Both the position numbers and the translations under genes were made by a program. 64,000 nucleotides of DNA from Moritella marina ATCC 15381 (GTDB taxonomy: Bacteria; Pseudomonadota; Gammaproteobacteria; Enterobacterales; Moritellaceae): assembly GCF_008931805.1 (NCBI RefSeq), contig NZ_CP044399.1:682001-746000 (forward strand), given 5' to 3'. Below the pieces are notes generated by a model, which was not told the DNA's origin, searched no databases, and worked only from the letters and a program-made list of their open reading frames with translations. Below are positions 57,139 to 64,000 of this stretch, piece after piece (position 1 is the stretch's first letter; every line of letters starts with the position of its first letter).

Positions 57139-57873
57139 TTATTTAGTTAAAAACGCACGTTGCTGCAAATCATACTTACCTTCATTCCATACTAATACAC
57201 TGCCTTGATCAAACCAATCACCAAGCACAATACGTTTACCTTGTTTGTTAGCAGAAAGGGCGACGTCATGTATGTTAGGTTTATGCGTATGACCGTGGAT
57301 TAATGTATCGCATTTAAATTCAAGCATTTTATTGATCACTTCTGATTCAGTGACATCCATAATGTTCATGCTTTTTTGTTGGTTGCCGGCTTTGCTCTTA
57401 CCGCGTATTTTATCGGCAATGGCTTCTCGCACGAAGATTGGCAGTGCAGTAAATAGCTTTTGACGCCATGGAATATTAACCGCAGTTCTAAATGCTTGGT
57501 ATTTTTCATCGAGGGTACAAAAAGTATCACCGTGGGCAATTAATACATTCTGACCATCGAGATTTATCGCAGTGTAATCACCAAGAATTGTCATGCCAGT
57601 TCGTTTAGCAAAGCGTTTGCTTACTAAGAAGTCTCTGTTGCCTTTGACTAAGAAACATTTTACACCGCTTGCAGTTAAAGCTTTAAGTCCATCTTGCACA
57701 CTGTCATTAAGGGGATTGCTAATATCATCACCAGACCAAAATTCAAATAGATCGCCTAAAATATAGAGTGCGTCAGCTTGGCGTGCCTCGGTAGCAAGAA
57801 AATGCAAAAACAACTCGGTAATTTGCGGGCGACGGTCATCAAGGTGTAGATCTGAAATAAATAAAGTAGTCAT
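57139..57873 (-). CDS. lpxH: UDP-2,3-diacylglucosamine diphosphatase LpxH
   Basis: 244 residues (E. coli 240). Calcineurin-like metallophosphoesterase: SDLHLDD, LGDLFEFWSGDD, VKGNRDFLV, IAHGDTFC and HGHTHKP metal-ligand blocks. Makes lipid X in lipid A synthesis at the inner-membrane face. Same order as E. coli (lpxH-ppiB, divergent cysS). Confidence 0.97.
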   Translation of the reverse strand: MTTLFISDLHLDDRRPQITELFLHFLATEARQADALYILGDLFEFWSGDDISNPLNDSVQDGLKALTASGVKCFLVKGNRDFLVSKRFAKRTGMTILGDYTAINLDGQNVLIAHGDTFCTLDEKYQAFRTAVNIPWRQKLFTALPIFVREAIADKIRGKSKAGNQQKSMNIMDVTESEVINKMLEFKCDTLIHGHTHKPNIHDVALSANKQGKRIVLGDWFDQGSVLVWNEGKYDLQQRAFLTK

Positions 57874-57899
57874 GTTGGTGTGCTTCCTTGTCGTGAATA

Positions 57900-57931
57900 A
57901 AAAAATACACTACCGAAGCAGTGTATTTATT
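57900..57931 (-). terminator. Terminator after ppiB
   Basis: AAATACACT / AGTGTATTT with an 8-nt loop; T-run on the minus strand, between ppiB and lpxH. Confidence 0.75.
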
Positions 57932-57951
57932 TTAGTCAACTGAGTGAGCGA

Positions 57952-58449
57952 TTAAGCTTCTTCTACAGTTACTTTAGTAATTACGATATCTTCTAGTGGC
58001 ACGTCACCGTGGCCACGTTTGTTGCCTGTAGCAACTTTTTTCATTTTCTCAACTACGTCCATGCCTTCAACAACTTCAGCAAACACACAGTAACCCCAAC
58101 CTTGTGACGTCTTGCTTGAGAAGTCTAGGAAGTTGTTGTCTTTTACGTTGATGAAGAATTGTGAACTTGCTGAATGCGGATCAGAAGTACGTGCCATTGC
58201 TAATGTACCTAATTTATTCGACAGACCGTTGTCTGCTTCATTTTCGATACATGCATTTGAACGTTTCTCTTCCATACCTGGAAGCATGCCGCCACCTTGA
58301 ACCATGAAACCATCGATTACACGGTGAAAGATAGTACCTTCATAGAAACCGCTTTTTGCGTACTCTAGGAAGTTAGCTGCTGTTTTTGGTGCACTTTCAA
58401 AGTTAAGTGCGATTTTGATGTCACCGAAATCTGTATGTAGAGTTATCAT
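57952..58449 (-). CDS. ppiB: Cytoplasmic peptidyl-prolyl cis-trans isomerase PpiB (cyclophilin)
   Basis: 165 residues (E. coli 164). Cyclophilin fold with [17 protein letters not shown] (catalytic Arg), [17 protein letters not shown] and [11 protein letters not shown]. No signal peptide, so cytoplasmic. Divergent from cysS. Confidence 0.96.
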   Translation of the reverse strand: MITLHTDFGDIKIALNFESAPKTAANFLEYAKSGFYEGTIFHRVIDGFMVQGGGMLPGMEEKRSNACIENEADNGLSNKLGTLAMARTSDPHSASSQFFINVKDNNFLDFSSKTSQGWGYCVFAEVVEGMDVVEKMKKVATGNKRGHGDVPLEDIVITKVTVEEA

Positions 58450-58695
58450 TTTAATGATCCTTTGGTTAATTAACTGCTAAATTCTATCCTAAAGCCCCGC
58501 GATCGAAAAGCCTTAACCTCAACAAGCAAGGTCTGCGACTATAAATATCCTTTCATTTGGCTGATTTATACACTTTTTTAGTTGTTGAGCTAAATTTCGT
58601 GGTTTTATGCTGCTGCAAAGCTAGTAATCATTAGTGCGAATGGTAAAATCAGTCAATTAATTGCATTTTACTGTTTGCGCAAGGATCATTATTCG

Positions 58696-60093
58696 ATGCT
58701 GAAGATTTACAACACCCTGACTCGCCAAAAAGAACAATTCAAGCCTATTACCGAAGGTGAAATCGGTATGTACGTATGTGGCGTGACTATTTACGATTAC
58801 TGTCACATTGGTCATGGTCGTACTTTTGTCGCGTTTGATACTGTGGTGCGTTACCTTCGCCATCGCGGTTATGCCGTTAAATTTATTCGTAACATTACTG
58901 ACGTTGATGACAAGATCATTAAACGTGCTAACGAAAACGGTGAAACTTGCGACCAGTTAACAACGCGTTTTACCAAAGCAATGCATGACGATTTTGATGC
59001 GCTGCATATGATCCGCCCAGATATCGAACCGACGGTAACAGGTCACATGCCTGATATTATCGAAATTATTGAAAAGTTAGTTGCTAAAGGTCATGCCTAT
59101 GTTGCGAGCAGTGGCGATGTATTGTTTGAAGTGAAGACATTTGCTGACTACGGTAAATTAAGTGGTCAAGACTTAGACATGCTACAAGCGGGTGCGCGTG
59201 TTGAAGTTGAATCAAACAAACGGAATCCAATGGATTTCGTATTATGGAAAATGGCTAAACCAGGTGAACCTAGTTGGGTATCTCCATGGGGTGAAGGCCG
59301 TCCTGGTTGGCACATTGAATGTTCAGCAATGAACAACAAGCTACTGGGTGAAGTGTTTGATATTCACGGCGGTGGTTCAGATTTAATGTTCCCACATCAT
59401 GAAAATGAAGTGGCACAATCATGCTGTGCACACAACGGTGAGTACGTTAATACGTGGATGCATTCGGGTATGGTACAAATCGACAAAGTTAAAATGTCGA
59501 AGTCACTGAACAACTTCTTCACTATCCGTGATGTATTAGAAGAATACGATGGTGAGTCGGTACGTTATTTCCTACTTTCAGGGCATTACCGTAGCCAGTT
59601 AAACTACTCTGAAGATAACTTAAAGCAAGCGCGTTCAAGCTTAGAGCGTCTGTATACAGCATTACGTGATGTAACAATTGCTGATGTGGCTGTAGACGGT
59701 GTTATACCGGGTTGTGAAGCGTACGTTGAAACATTTAAAGCAGCAATGGATGATGACTTCAATACACCTGAAGCCTTCCCTGTGTTGTTTGAACTAGCAA
59801 AAGAAATTAACCGTATTAAAGATACTGATGCAAAACGTGCAGGTGAATTAGCGGCGCAGTTAGTTGCATTTGGTGATGTACTTGGTCTCCTTTCACAAGC
59901 ACCTGAAGCTTTCTTGCAAGGTGATGCGGGTGAAGATGATGAAGTGGCAGTCATCGAAGCGCTAATTAAACAACGTAATGATGCACGTGCAAGCAAAGAT
60001 TGGGGCATGGCGGATGACGCGCGTGACAAGTTGAATGCATTGGGTATTGTTTTAGAAGATGGCGCGAACGGTACTAGTTGGCGTCGTAAGTAA
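58696..60093 (+). CDS. cysS: Cysteinyl-tRNA synthetase
   Basis: 465 residues from ATG 58696 (AAGGAT at 58681-58686; an open frame extends to 58675). Class I synthetase: zinc Cys in [17 protein letters not shown] with HIGH, later zinc ligands GWHIECSAM and the FPHHENE block, and KMSKSLNNF. Ends with the anticodon-binding domain. E. coli CysS is 461 residues. Confidence 0.98.
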   Translation: MLKIYNTLTRQKEQFKPITEGEIGMYVCGVTIYDYCHIGHGRTFVAFDTVVRYLRHRGYAVKFIRNITDVDDKIIKRANENGETCDQLTTRFTKAMHDDFDALHMIRPDIEPTVTGHMPDIIEIIEKLVAKGHAYVASSGDVLFEVKTFADYGKLSGQDLDMLQAGARVEVESNKRNPMDFVLWKMAKPGEPSWVSPWGEGRPGWHIECSAMNNKLLGEVFDIHGGGSDLMFPHHENEVAQSCCAHNGEYVNTWMHSGMVQIDKVKMSKSLNNFFTIRDVLEEYDGESVRYFLLSGHYRSQLNYSEDNLKQARSSLERLYTALRDVTIADVAVDGVIPGCEAYVETFKAAMDDDFNTPEAFPVLFELAKEINRIKDTDAKRAGELAAQLVAFGDVLGLLSQAPEAFLQGDAGEDDEVAVIEALIKQRNDARASKDWGMADDARDKLNALGIVLEDGANGTSWRRK

Positions 60094-60214
60094 AGTTGGC
60101 GTCGAAAATTATTTTTAAGCTAGGTCGTCAACAAGAATTAAATTAACTTGAATGCTAATAACTCGAGTTCAATCTCTGCGGTTATTGGCATTTTTTATGA
60201 GATAGGGATTTATC

Positions 60215-60685
60215 ATGTTTAAAATTATTTCGGTTATTATAGGTTGTGCGTTAATTTTCTTTGTTATGCAACGTATGGGTGGTAACAAGCAGGCAGCTGA
60301 AAATATTGAAGCGGGAAAACTGTTTTTAGCAGCAAACTTAGAAAAAGAAGGCGTTGAAGCAACAGCTTCAGGTTTACAATCTGTGGTACTAACGGAAGGT
60401 ACTGGTACTGAACACCCAACGGGTCGCTCTAAAGTAACAGTGCATTATCACGGTACATTATTAGACGGCAGCGTGTTTGATAGCTCTGTACAACGTGGCG
60501 AGCCGATTACATTTGGTTTGAACCAAGTTATCCCAGGTTGGACTGAAGGTGTGCAGTTGATGGTTGTGGGTGAGAAACGTCGTTTCTTTATTCCAAGCCG
60601 CTTAGCGTATGGCAACCGTGGCGCTGGTTCAATCCAAGCCGGTTCAACCCTGATTTTTGAAGTAGAGCTTTTAAGTTTTAAGTAA
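60215..60685 (+). CDS. FKBP-type peptidyl-prolyl isomerase, membrane-anchored
   Basis: 156 residues. Single N-terminal hydrophobic segment (IISVIIGCALIFFVM), a short spacer (GKLFLAANLEKEGVEAT) like the FklB/FkpA dimerisation helix, and one FKBP domain with VTVHYHGTLLDGSVFDSS, VIPGWTEGVQLM and FFIPSRLAYG. The helix is likely an anchor facing the periplasm. Not clearly FklB or FkpA because the dimerisation domain is reduced. Confidence 0.88.
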   Translation: MFKIISVIIGCALIFFVMQRMGGNKQAAENIEAGKLFLAANLEKEGVEATASGLQSVVLTEGTGTEHPTGRSKVTVHYHGTLLDGSVFDSSVQRGEPITFGLNQVIPGWTEGVQLMVVGEKRRFFIPSRLAYGNRGAGSIQAGSTLIFEVELLSFK

Positions 60686-60720
60686 AAAGTTAAGCTTTAA
60701 ATAATGCCGGCTTGATAGGC

Positions 60721-60816
60721 GTATTGGTTGAAGACGCTCTGTACGCCGTAAACCCATCCTTGGGGGCTTGAGGCTGACACCCCTGTCAGCCACAGCAGGC
60801 TTGCTTCAACGAATAC
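60721..60816. repeat. 96-bp intergenic element with terminal inverted repeats
   Basis: Terminal arms GTATTGGTTGAAG (60721-60733) and CTTCAACGAATAC (60804-60816) match over 12 of 13 positions. Inside, GGCTGACA (60772-60779) / TGTCAGCC (60784-60791) makes a perfect 8-bp hairpin with CCCC loop. GC-rich relative to its surroundings, non-coding. Looks like a MITE or dispersed repeat; no second copy was seen in the window. Confidence 0.55.
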
Positions 60817-60848
60817 TCTATGAATTATAGTGGCTTGAATTTAGCTTA

Positions 60849-60887
60849 CAAAAAAGCCGCATGACCTAAAGGTAATGCGGCTTTTTA
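60849..60887. terminator. Bidirectional terminator, FKBP gene / folD
   Basis: AAAAAGCCGCAT / ATGCGGCTTTTT with a 12-nt loop; A- and T-runs serve both convergent genes. Confidence 0.88.
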
Positions 60888-60927
60888 TTATCTATTTTTA
60901 CTGTAAGCGTAACTTATTGCTTAACGA

Positions 60928-61785
60928 TTACTTCGAGTGGTAATCGCGACAAGAGATCAGCGTATTTTCAATCAAGCTTGCAACTGTCATTGGACCAACG
61001 CCACCTGGTACAGGGGTAATGAAAGCAGCGTTTTCTTTTGCTACTTCAAAGCCAACATCACCAACAAGTTTGCCATTTTCTAAACGGTTAATACCCACAT
61101 CGACAACCATCGCGCCTTTCTTGATCCATTCACCTGGAATAAAGTTAGGGCGACCCACCGCAACCACCACTAAATCAGCACGGCGTACATGTTCTTCTAG
61201 ATCGATAGTGAAGCGATGACATGTCGTTGTTGTACAACCTGCTAGTAATAATTCAAGCGTCATTGGGCGACCAACAATATTAGACGCGCCAACCACCACA
61301 GCATTTAGACCATGAAGGTCAACACCTGTTGATTCAAGTAGCGTAATAATACCTTTTGGTGTACAAGGACGTAATGCAGGAATACGTTGTGATAAACGAC
61401 CTACGTTGTAAGGGTGGAAACCATCAACGTCTTTATCTGGGCGGATATGTTCTAATACCATCGTTGTATCAATATGGTCTGGTAAAGGCAGTTGCACTAA
61501 TATTCCGTCAATCGTGGTATCTGCGTTTAACTCATCAATCAACGCTAATAACGCTTCTTGTGAGCTATCTTTTTCAAGATCAAAAGATTTAGAAACGAAG
61601 CCTACTTCTTCACAGGCACGACGTTTGCTCCCAACATATACTTGTGATGCCGGATCGGCACCCACTAAAATCACAGCAAGACCCGGGGCGCGTAATCCTT
61701 GTGCAGTACGCGTAGCCACTTCTTCAGCAACTTTCTGGCGAACTTGCTGAGAAATATTTTTTCCATTAATGATTTGAGCAGTCAT
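60928..61785 (-). CDS. folD: Bifunctional methylene-THF dehydrogenase/cyclohydrolase FolD
   Basis: 285 residues (E. coli 288). Catalytic Lys in [17 protein letters not shown] and QLPLPDHID, the NADP site [15 protein letters not shown], and [12 protein letters not shown] near the C-terminus. Interconverts 5,10-methylene-THF and 10-formyl-THF. Monocistronic. Confidence 0.97.
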   Translation of the reverse strand: MTAQIINGKNISQQVRQKVAEEVATRTAQGLRAPGLAVILVGADPASQVYVGSKRRACEEVGFVSKSFDLEKDSSQEALLALIDELNADTTIDGILVQLPLPDHIDTTMVLEHIRPDKDVDGFHPYNVGRLSQRIPALRPCTPKGIITLLESTGVDLHGLNAVVVGASNIVGRPMTLELLLAGCTTTTCHRFTIDLEEHVRRADLVVVAVGRPNFIPGEWIKKGAMVVDVGINRLENGKLVGDVGFEVAKENAAFITPVPGGVGPMTVASLIENTLISCRDYHSK

Positions 61786-61939
61786 TGAGTTGTTTAATCT
61801 CTTGGTTAGAAAGTTGCGCTATTTTCGCACTAAAATGTGACTTTGTCAGCAATTCTTAAAATAAAAAATCATCTAATTAGAGTGACAAAGTGAGGCTATT
61901 TAGTTATAAAGATGCTTTGAATTACTTAGGTAGATAACA

Positions 61940-62536
61940 GTGAAACACCAAGAGCATATCATTTCCGTTTTTGCAGACGTAGCAGCACCCTCAATCCGTT
62001 TAATTGACAGCGAAACTGTTAATATCGAAAGTAAAGACGTTGTTATTATGCAGCGTGCGCTGTTAGAGACGAATCCTCAATTTCGTCAGCTTATTCCGTA
62101 TGTTGTGGTAAAGCAGGGCGATAAGTATTTAGCTTATGAACGTGCCAAATCGGGTGGTGAATCACGTCTACATAACTTATTCAGTATTGGTATTGGTGGT
62201 CATGTTGACGCCGTTGACGCTGTGTATGATGACAAAGGTGTATTCCAGTTAACAGATACATTACGCACTGGTATGTATCGTGAATTACACGAAGAGTTAG
62301 GCTTAACAGAAGCTGACTTTTTGGGTATGACGACAATTGGTTATTTATCTAAAGATGTAACACCAGTTGATGAAGTGCATTTAGGTATCGTATTGGTGGC
62401 TGAAGTACATGCGGACTTGGTTATTACCAGTAAAGAAGATGCATTGAACCTTGCTGGTTTTTTAGCTGCGGATGAACTTGCAAAACTAAACTTGGAATCA
62501 TGGTCTGAAACGGTTGTTGATCATTTAACTGCATAA
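61940..62536 (+). CDS. Nudix hydrolase-like protein
   Basis: 198 residues from GTG 61940. The Nudix box is present but stretched: GIGGHVDAVDA, then an insertion of ~15 residues (VYDDKGVFQLTDTLR) and GMYRELHEELGL, so GX5E spacing is lost while REL-EE-G remains. The N-terminal region (QFRQLIPYVVVKQGDKYLAY) matches proteins often called predicted phosphoesterases. Substrate unknown. Confidence 0.75.
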   Translation: MKHQEHIISVFADVAAPSIRLIDSETVNIESKDVVIMQRALLETNPQFRQLIPYVVVKQGDKYLAYERAKSGGESRLHNLFSIGIGGHVDAVDAVYDDKGVFQLTDTLRTGMYRELHEELGLTEADFLGMTTIGYLSKDVTPVDEVHLGIVLVAEVHADLVITSKEDALNLAGFLAADELAKLNLESWSETVVDHLTA

Positions 62537-62574
62537 TTGTTATTTCAGTCGCTTGATTGGAAGTCAGAAAATGT

Positions 62575-62607
62575 AAAAAGCCATGCTAATCCATCGTATG
62601 GCTTTTG
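62575..62607 (+). terminator. Terminator after Nudix-like gene
   Basis: AAAAGCCAT / ATGGCTTTT with a 13-nt loop. Confidence 0.7.
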
Positions 62608-62660
62608 TATTAAGGGGAGCTTTGCTCAGGTATTTTGTTCAGATGCTTAGCGCGTGTCGA

Positions 62661-63248
62661 TTAATTTATCTTCTCGATGACGAGGTTTATCTCACCCACC
62701 TTTACCCCAAATTTCACAATATCTGTTTTGTTGAATAAACGCTTTTCATCTAATAAGTACATCCAATCATCCAGTGCAACTTCATAATCAGACCCATCTA
62801 CGTTGATCATGAGTTCATACTGCCAATGTAGCGCGGCCCCTTGGGTTCTGCCTTTAGCAATGCCGATCACATCACTCGCTGTACCTTCATATAAATTAGC
62901 TGATTTTTTGGTTATGTTCCAAATACGTGTTGATTTTTCACCATCATCAAAGGTGAACCATTCTTTAATTGTGCCCTGTTCGCCTTGCCATGAAGCGCTC
63001 AACTCTACATGAAATCGGCGAGTCATATTACCGTTTCGATTAAACACAATACCATAAGCTATAAGGTCACCATCAAAGAAGCTATCAAATGCGAATACGG
63101 GGGTTGTTTGTTGATAATCATCCAGTGTCGGAGAACTACAAGAAGCTATTAAGGGCAGTGCTAATAGCGGCAGGATAGTCAGCGGAAAAGTCACTGATTT
63201 TAGGGTTAGCGATTTTATTTTTCCGAGTATCTGGGCGAGATATATCAT
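62661..63248 (-). CDS. DUF3833 lipoprotein
   Basis: 195 residues from ATG 63248, sharing ATGA with the stop of the preceding gene (coupled); AGGAT lies upstream. The frame is open further to 63308 inside the neighbour. Lipoprotein-like signal with IASC. The mature part shows the DUF3833 pattern VFAFDSFFDGDLIAYGIV, ...GQFTMHFSG-type RRFHVELSASWQGEQGTIKE and VGEINLVIEK. Likely periplasmic, lipid-related by context only. Confidence 0.75.
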   Translation of the reverse strand: MIYLAQILGKIKSLTLKSVTFPLTILPLLALPLIASCSSPTLDDYQQTTPVFAFDSFFDGDLIAYGIVFNRNGNMTRRFHVELSASWQGEQGTIKEWFTFDDGEKSTRIWNITKKSANLYEGTASDVIGIAKGRTQGAALHWQYELMINVDGSDYEVALDDWMYLLDEKRLFNKTDIVKFGVKVGEINLVIEKIN

Positions 63249-63784
63249 TGTTTGTATCCTATTAGCTGCGAGCGTAATTCTGGTCGGGATGTATCTGTTG
63301 ATAACCAAATGGCGAGAAATGATGAGCCAAAAGCGGGGTTATCTAAGCGACCGAGTGTGTTGATAGCGTTACTCTTGTTATTAGATAAATAAAAATGACT
63401 GTTTTGCTGTTTATCAACAATGAGTGTGATGACATCACCTTCGTTAACATCCGGCCATATTGTCGCCAGCGCCTTAAGCCATTTCTCTTCATCAGGTAAG
63501 TTTAACCCCAGTTCTTGCCACTGTTTTTGCGTTGCTTCAATCAAGTCTTGTTGGGATATATCACGTAGGTAGGTTATTTTTAACGCTTGTGGGTAACGCT
63601 TGATATCAAAATCTGCTTGGCCTGAATATAGCTCGGCTTTATATAAAGTCCAAAACAGAAAGCTCATCTCGCCTTCACCATGTTTATACATGTCGTCGAG
63701 TAACGGCATGGCTGATAAACGTAAGGGGATAAATAGCTGTAATAATAACGCTATCAGGCATGTCGTTAGGGTCATTCTACTCAT
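63245..63784 (-). CDS. Chalcone isomerase-like periplasmic protein
   Basis: 179 residues with a signal peptide (LRLSAMPLLD region). It fits the bacterial chalcone-isomerase-like family: FWTLYKAELYSG, ALKITYLRDISQQDLIEATQ and a C-terminal GSSFLAIWLSTDTSRPELR. True flavonoid activity is not implied; the fold binds fatty acids in some members. Overlaps the DUF3833 start by 4 bp; 24 bp after the DUF2878 gene. Confidence 0.75.
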   Translation of the reverse strand: MSRMTLTTCLIALLLQLFIPLRLSAMPLLDDMYKHGEGEMSFLFWTLYKAELYSGQADFDIKRYPQALKITYLRDISQQDLIEATQKQWQELGLNLPDEEKWLKALATIWPDVNEGDVITLIVDKQQNSHFYLSNNKSNAINTLGRLDNPAFGSSFLAIWLSTDTSRPELRSQLIGYKQ

Positions 63785-63808
63785 GTGTGCTCCTATTCCT
63801 GATTCATT

Positions 63809-64000
63809 CTATTCATGACTAATTCGATGGTCATACGTGATGACTTGGGCTAAATGACTTAGTAGTGGTAACAATACTAGCCACACAAGAGCGTAAGTCA
63901 CCACGTAGCTTGCTGTCGATATATGTGTTTCTAACGCCCCCGTTTTTAACGCCGCATAATAACTAAGTGGACCCGAAATAAATCCTGTCAGCATGATGTA
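63809..64000 (-). CDS. DUF2878 membrane protein, C-terminal part (5' end outside window)
   Basis: 64 codons remain; the frame is open to the window edge. At least one full membrane helix (YVVTYALVWLVLLPLLSHL) and part of another (SGPLSYYAALKTGAL). The YYAALKTGAL and following pattern match DUF2878, a small membrane family that in Vibrio-like genomes sits with chalcone-isomerase-like and DUF3833 genes, often near cfa. Likely same operon. Confidence 0.65.
   Translation of the reverse strand, partial: YIMLTGFISGPLSYYAALKTGALETHISTASYVVTYALVWLVLLPLLSHLAQVITYDHRISHE

Overview
The window is ordinary chromosomal DNA of a moderately AT-rich gammaproteobacterium. Gene order closely follows enterobacterial/Vibrio core blocks: cra-fruBKA, ruvCAB, ybgC-tolQRAB-pal-cpoB-tRNAs-nadA, fur/fldA-ybfE-ybfF-seqA, hinT-thiK-nagZ, fabB, pdxB-asd-fimV-truA-accD-folC-dedD-cvpA-purF, and lpxH-ppiB/cysS/folD. 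Marine traits (a FimV/HubP-type polar protein, RfaH, PsiE, a DUF2878/chalcone-isomerase/DUF3833 cluster and a greatly expanded tRNA array) suggest a cold or deep-sea genus such as Moritella or a relative near Vibrionaceae/Shewanella. That placement is an inference; no rRNA is present.

Layout. 1-5426: tail of a LysR regulator, then Cra divergent from the fructose PTS operon fruBKA, with two Cra operators between them. 5507-5566: interlocking inverted repeats. 5637-7499: a POTRA-less Omp85-type barrel followed by a secreted DUF3108-like protein. 7545-14554: accessory genes on both strands (GGDEF cyclase, PsiE, M15 peptidase, small lipoprotein, RNase H with an HBD domain, lipoprotein hydrolase, DUF2750, cytochrome b562, glutaredoxin-like). 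14810-17096: ruvC, then a LexA-type box, then ruvAB. 17247-22717: Tol-Pal operon. 22939-24913: sixteen tRNA genes (5 initiator Met, 6 Val, 5 Lys) made by tandem amplification. 25061-30311: nadA, comEA-like, yciB, POT transporter, rfaH, pilin-like.

30532-38219: glnS, fur, DUF4442, fldA-ybfE-DUF2788-ybfF, seqA, btuCD-like ABC genes. 38285-43755: PLP enzyme, a second DUF2750, a tandem PTPS/QueD-like protein, hinT, lipoprotein, thiK, nagZ. 43775-43912: a 45-codon remnant of a response-regulator receiver domain. 44364-56998: fabB and the pdxB-to-purF block. 57139-62536: lpxH-ppiB, cysS, FKBP, folD and a Nudix protein, with a 96-bp element carrying terminal inverted repeats at 60721-60816. 62661-64000: DUF3833, chalcone-isomerase-like and partial DUF2878 genes.

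I saw no prophage, insertion sequence, CRISPR array, toxin-antitoxin pair or recognisable defence system. The least explained items are the tRNA array, the split-motif tandem PTPS protein, the PLP enzyme lacking the usual serine, the Omp85/DUF3108 pair and several intergenic inverted repeats. None of these is shown to be a new system by sequence alone.
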